Shown: one piece after another, positions 56,007 to 58,468 of the stretch | Layout of the letters: every line of letters begins with the position of its first letter | Numbering within the stretch: the first letter of the stretch is position 1 | DNA from: Mesotaenium endlicherianum | Taxonomy: Eukaryota > Streptophyta > Zygnematophyceae > Zygnematales > Mesotaeniaceae | Assembly: GCA_009602735.1 (NCBI GenBank) | Contig: WELA01007584.1 | Span: forward strand, 719,132 to 777,599 | Direction of reading: 5' to 3' | DNA: 58,468 bases | The notes under the pieces: model-generated | The model's database searches: none | Told to the model about the DNA's origin: nothing | What the model saw: only the letters and a program-made list of their open reading frames with translations | Translations under genes and position numbers: made by a program

Positions 56007-57898
56007 AGCGTCTACATGCGCGCGGGGTCAGTGCTCGGCCACGCACGCCTTGCAAACTGAGTAACAGATGCTACACACACACAGACAGGTTATGTCACGC
56101 TCACTCCGCGACAGAGGAGCAGCTGCCTCCAGACAAACGGCCACTCGACATGCTGCGCTGCTGGTACCCCTCCCCCGAAACCTCTCGCTCCATCCATCTG
56201 TTCATCTTTCCACGTATCCATGCCCCCCCATGCCAGAAAGGCACAGGCGAAAGCGGCTGCCCTCTCTCTCTTGCACATGCCCACAATCTCACACTCTCTC
56301 CCTCCCTCCCTCCCTCTCCCTCTTCCTCCCCCTCCCTCTGCCTCTCCTCCCTCACTCCCCCCCTCCCTCTCGGTGCCACTGACCTGGTCCTCCTGCGCCA
56401 AGGGCCACTGCGCCTCGCCGCCTGTGGACACAAAGTAGATCTGGCCGACCTCGTCTGACACTATCAGCGAAGTGCCGTCACTGCACCCCAAGCTCCCACC
56501 CCCTCCGAGGGCCCACACACAGAAGAAGCAGCCAGCACGCCAAAGTCCCGATCAGCAACAAAAAGAAGAAATTTGAGAGATTGCTTCGCTAATGGTTAAG
56601 AAGAGAGAGCAGAAGCACCCCGCGTGACCATGCCCATCTCCTCCATTGCCTGCCGCCCCTCCACTTCAGGGCTACCCACCTGCCACCCGAGAATTCAGGC
56701 ATGCCTGCCAGGTAGCTTGTTCGTGGGAGTGAGAGCTGGCGGCATCTCTCTGGAACATGGGGTGGAAATTGGCGCTAATTTTCCGAGAGTTTGAATACGG
56801 AGCCTTAAATTTTTGAATCTTGTCACTAGATCAGCTAAGTTTGACTTCAGGGCGCTATTACTACATATTTGATTGATTAAAGGTCACTAATTCACTGTAC
56901 TAATTTTGACATTTTGATTTCGGGGCGCTAATTTGAAACCTTGAAATTTGGGCGCTATTTCACCCGGATTCTCGAAGGGAGTTTCCCCCCCGTGCTCTGG
57001 AACAATCCCAGCAAACACACACGTTGCCAGCCCCGTCGTCACTCCCGAAAGCTGCAACTTGCGGCGGGACACCCGGCAAACGCTGGCACTCCGAGGCAGC
57101 CGCCGGCCACATCAACCCGCGCCGGGGGGAACAGAGCAGGCAAGTGCAGGTGGCGCACCGGACTGGCGGGGCAGGGCAGAAGAGTCACAGGCGGCAAGTC
57201 AGGCTGCTCTTGCAGGCGGGCAATGAGGGGATCGGGATCGTACGGCGAGAAGTGGCCGTCGACGAGCTGGAAGCTGCTGATGCAGAACTCCTTGACGGCC
57301 ACGCCACGCTTGATGTCCCAGATGATCACCTTGCCGTCGTAGCCCGCGCTCATGGCCAGGCGCGGGTCGAACGGGTGCACGTCCAGCACGTACGTCTGCT
57401 TCGAGTGCCCGTGCAGCGAGTGCAGCAGCTTGCCGTCGCCCGCGTTCCACACGCAGATCCTACAATCTGTCCCCCCCCCNGCAAACACGCATGCCTGACA
57501 CACACCCACCCATCCCCCCCCCCCCCCCAACACACACACAAAAGCGCCGAAGTACTCGCATGTCAGAAACAATCGAGGGCATGACCCTCTCTCAACGGAC
57601 TGCCAATAGTGGACAGGTATCAATCATGCACAACAGACACATGCGCGGTGACAAGCCAAGGGCGGAACTCGCTCGGAATTGAGAAAGAAGAGGTGGGGCG
57701 AAGAAGGGGAAGGTGACGGGGGGTACCCATGATGGACGCGAGCACGTATTTGTTGTCCAGGCTCCACACGATCATGTTGACGCCCGTCGGCGAATTCAGC
57801 AGCTTCTGCCGGCCGCCGCCCACGCGCAAGCTGGCGGGCGGCAGGGGCGGCGGCGGCACCTTGAGGTGGTACTTGAGCTGCCAGCTTCCCGCCTTTCC
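46307..57898 (-). CDS. BRWD/PHIP-like WD40-bromodomain protein (N-terminus outside)
   Basis: Chromatin protein of the plant WD40-bromodomain family. Exons (minus): 57898-57727, 57466-57244, 56480-56384, 55827-55768, 55404-55350, 54685-53832, 53506-49230, 49017-48706, 48174-48068, 47838-47664, and a last exon from about 46500 to 46307. WD40 part: LKVPPPPLPPASL, GVNMIVWSLDNKYVLASIMD, CRICVWNAGDGK, YVLDVHPFDPRLAMSAGYDG, FFLGDYRELERDAFNNVLDQ. Then YPEPFQSIFQQRRLGALGI and DWEPE. A middle of about 1700 residues is acidic, Ala-, Gln- and Lys/Arg-rich with Glu-Ala repeats. The conserved BRWD block follows: YLPQFGDVVMYFRQG, AVEMCKIVGL, LPDFIMERGRYEAAM, VWWASE, SPWEIFDMD. The last exon is the second half of a bromodomain (VPLPMSLSKIKARLEHSFYR). 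The big exon changes frame at a 13-C run (50677-50689). The exon for the first half of the bromodomain was not found. Confidence 0.85.
46995..47345 (+). pseudogene. Integrase fragment of a Ty3/gypsy element
   Basis: Plus-strand frames read LQMSTAFPPHTNGQTERLNQ and, after a frame change, HTPFVMVYGRQPLHPAALG, the end of a Ty3/gypsy integrase core (usually [10 protein letters not shown] and TPFELVYGRQP). Only about 350 bp remain, with stops, and no LTRs are seen. The wording differs from TE-A and TE-B, so it is another family. It lies in an intron of the BRWD-like gene, antisense to it. Confidence 0.8.
47621..47650 (+). repeat. AG/G-run microsatellite (BRWD intron)
   Basis: GA repeats followed by a G run, next to the donor at 47663. 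Confidence 0.85.
47996..48019. other. Assembly gap (24 N)
   Basis: Ns flanked on both sides by G runs in the intron just downstream (minus) of the exon ending at 48068; the true length is unknown. Confidence 0.99.
53025..53135 (-). repeat. Glu-Ala / Asp-Ala coding repeat in the BRWD-like gene
   Basis: On the plus strand, runs of GCCTCTGCTTCTGCGTCTGC units. The minus strand encodes about 35 residues alternating Ala with Glu or Asp. Confidence 0.9.
53622..53650 (+). repeat. CA microsatellite (BRWD intron)
   Basis: About fourteen CA units in the intron between the exons at 54685-53832 and 53506-49230. Confidence 0.95.
55970..56003 (+). repeat. CA microsatellite (BRWD intron)
   Basis: About sixteen CA units, in a CA/CG-rich surround. 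Confidence 0.95.
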
Positions 57899-58468
57899 CT
57901 GCAGCACACATCCACACCACACATCTCCCTCTTCTCAAGATCCCCCCTACGTCGCCGCTCCGAATAAGTGAGTCACATTGATACTAGGTTCCTCCTCTCT
58001 CCACAACGAACCCCCCCCCTCTCTTTTCCCCTCCCTTTTCTCCACAAACAATCGCACGCTACAAGTGCTTCATTGAAGGAAACTTTGAGAAGGTGCACGT
58101 GTAGCTACTAGCTAGCCGAGTGCAACAAGCCCGTCTGAGCTCGACGCATGCTTGCATCCAAGCCATTTGTCATTAATGCGCCAATCAGCATCCTGCGGGG
58201 GGGGAACAGCCCTGCCCAGGCCTTGGTGGAGACTGGGGGCCTATAGCATGTCTGCTGCGGACCATTTTGGCCTGCTCCTCCTCCTCCTCCTCCTCCTCCT
58301 CCTCCTCCTCCTCCTTCCCCTTCGTGTGCTTGTATCGCGCCATGCTGCTGTTGTCAAATTAGTGAGCTCAGCGAGAGCTGGGATTGGGTCAATTTCCATA
58401 ATGGAATTGGAAGGTAGGGATGCAGGGCAACAGAAAAGCGGGAGGGAGGCCGAAGAAGGAAGGGGGGG
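57899..58468. other. Upstream intron of the BRWD-like gene, with a possible exon
   Basis: No clear WD40 exon is seen. A minus-strand stretch 58344-58263 reads MARYKHTKGK followed by a Glu run (CTC repeats 58275-58315) and QAKM. It is bordered by CAGCAG| and ATG|GTCCGC in the phase the next exon needs, so it may be the preceding exon, but the weak donor makes this uncertain. Confidence 0.35.

Overview
The window looks like nuclear DNA of a green-lineage eukaryote, most likely a streptophyte or other green alga. It has plant-type protein families (PIN-LIKES carrier, R2R3-MYB, BRWD/PHIP-type WD40-bromodomain protein, 2-oxoglutarate dehydrogenase E2 without a subunit-binding domain), many short GT-AG introns, chromodomain Ty3/gypsy elements primed by initiator tRNA-Met, GC-rich exons, and long homopolymer and microsatellite tracts. 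The species cannot be named from sequence alone. The assembly has one 24-N gap and a few single Ns inside G or C runs.

1-17972: a stack of three Ty3/gypsy LTR retrotransposons. TE-B (plus strand, old, decayed) was hit twice within its pol gene. TE-C (minus strand, partly outside the window) sits at 1-3066. TE-A (plus strand, 3344-12211) is essentially intact, with LTRs that differ by about six substitutions and a perfect 5-bp target duplication GCAAT. TE-A has three notable properties. Gag and pol are joined by a textbook -1 frameshift signal. An extra third ORF lies between pol and the 3' LTR. That ORF starts right after a splice-acceptor-like site that is conserved in TE-B. The ORF3 block has diverged strongly between TE-A and TE-B while the flanking pol and LTR stay similar, and a repeated polypurine-tract-like motif marks each edge of the block.

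17973-58468: five host genes. A PILS (PIN-LIKES) auxin-carrier-family gene lies on plus (19807-25692; ten exons, 440 aa reconstructed with every phase consistent). The mitochondrial dihydrolipoamide succinyltransferase gene is on minus (31894-27044; thirteen exons, 461 aa). It shares a 648-bp divergent promoter region with a very large R2R3-MYB gene on plus (32543-41868), whose C-terminal part is about 1000 residues of Gln/Gly/Ser/Pro low complexity. A small C2-domain protein is on minus (about 44346-42857). A BRWD/PHIP-like chromatin protein is on minus (about 58344-46307, N-terminus outside the window). It has WD40 repeats, a huge acidic/Ala-rich middle, the conserved plant BRWD block and a C-terminal half bromodomain. 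A degraded integrase fragment of another retroelement lies in its last large intron.

Exon coordinates were derived by eye from frame continuity, GT-AG borders and family similarity. No alignment or database search was run.
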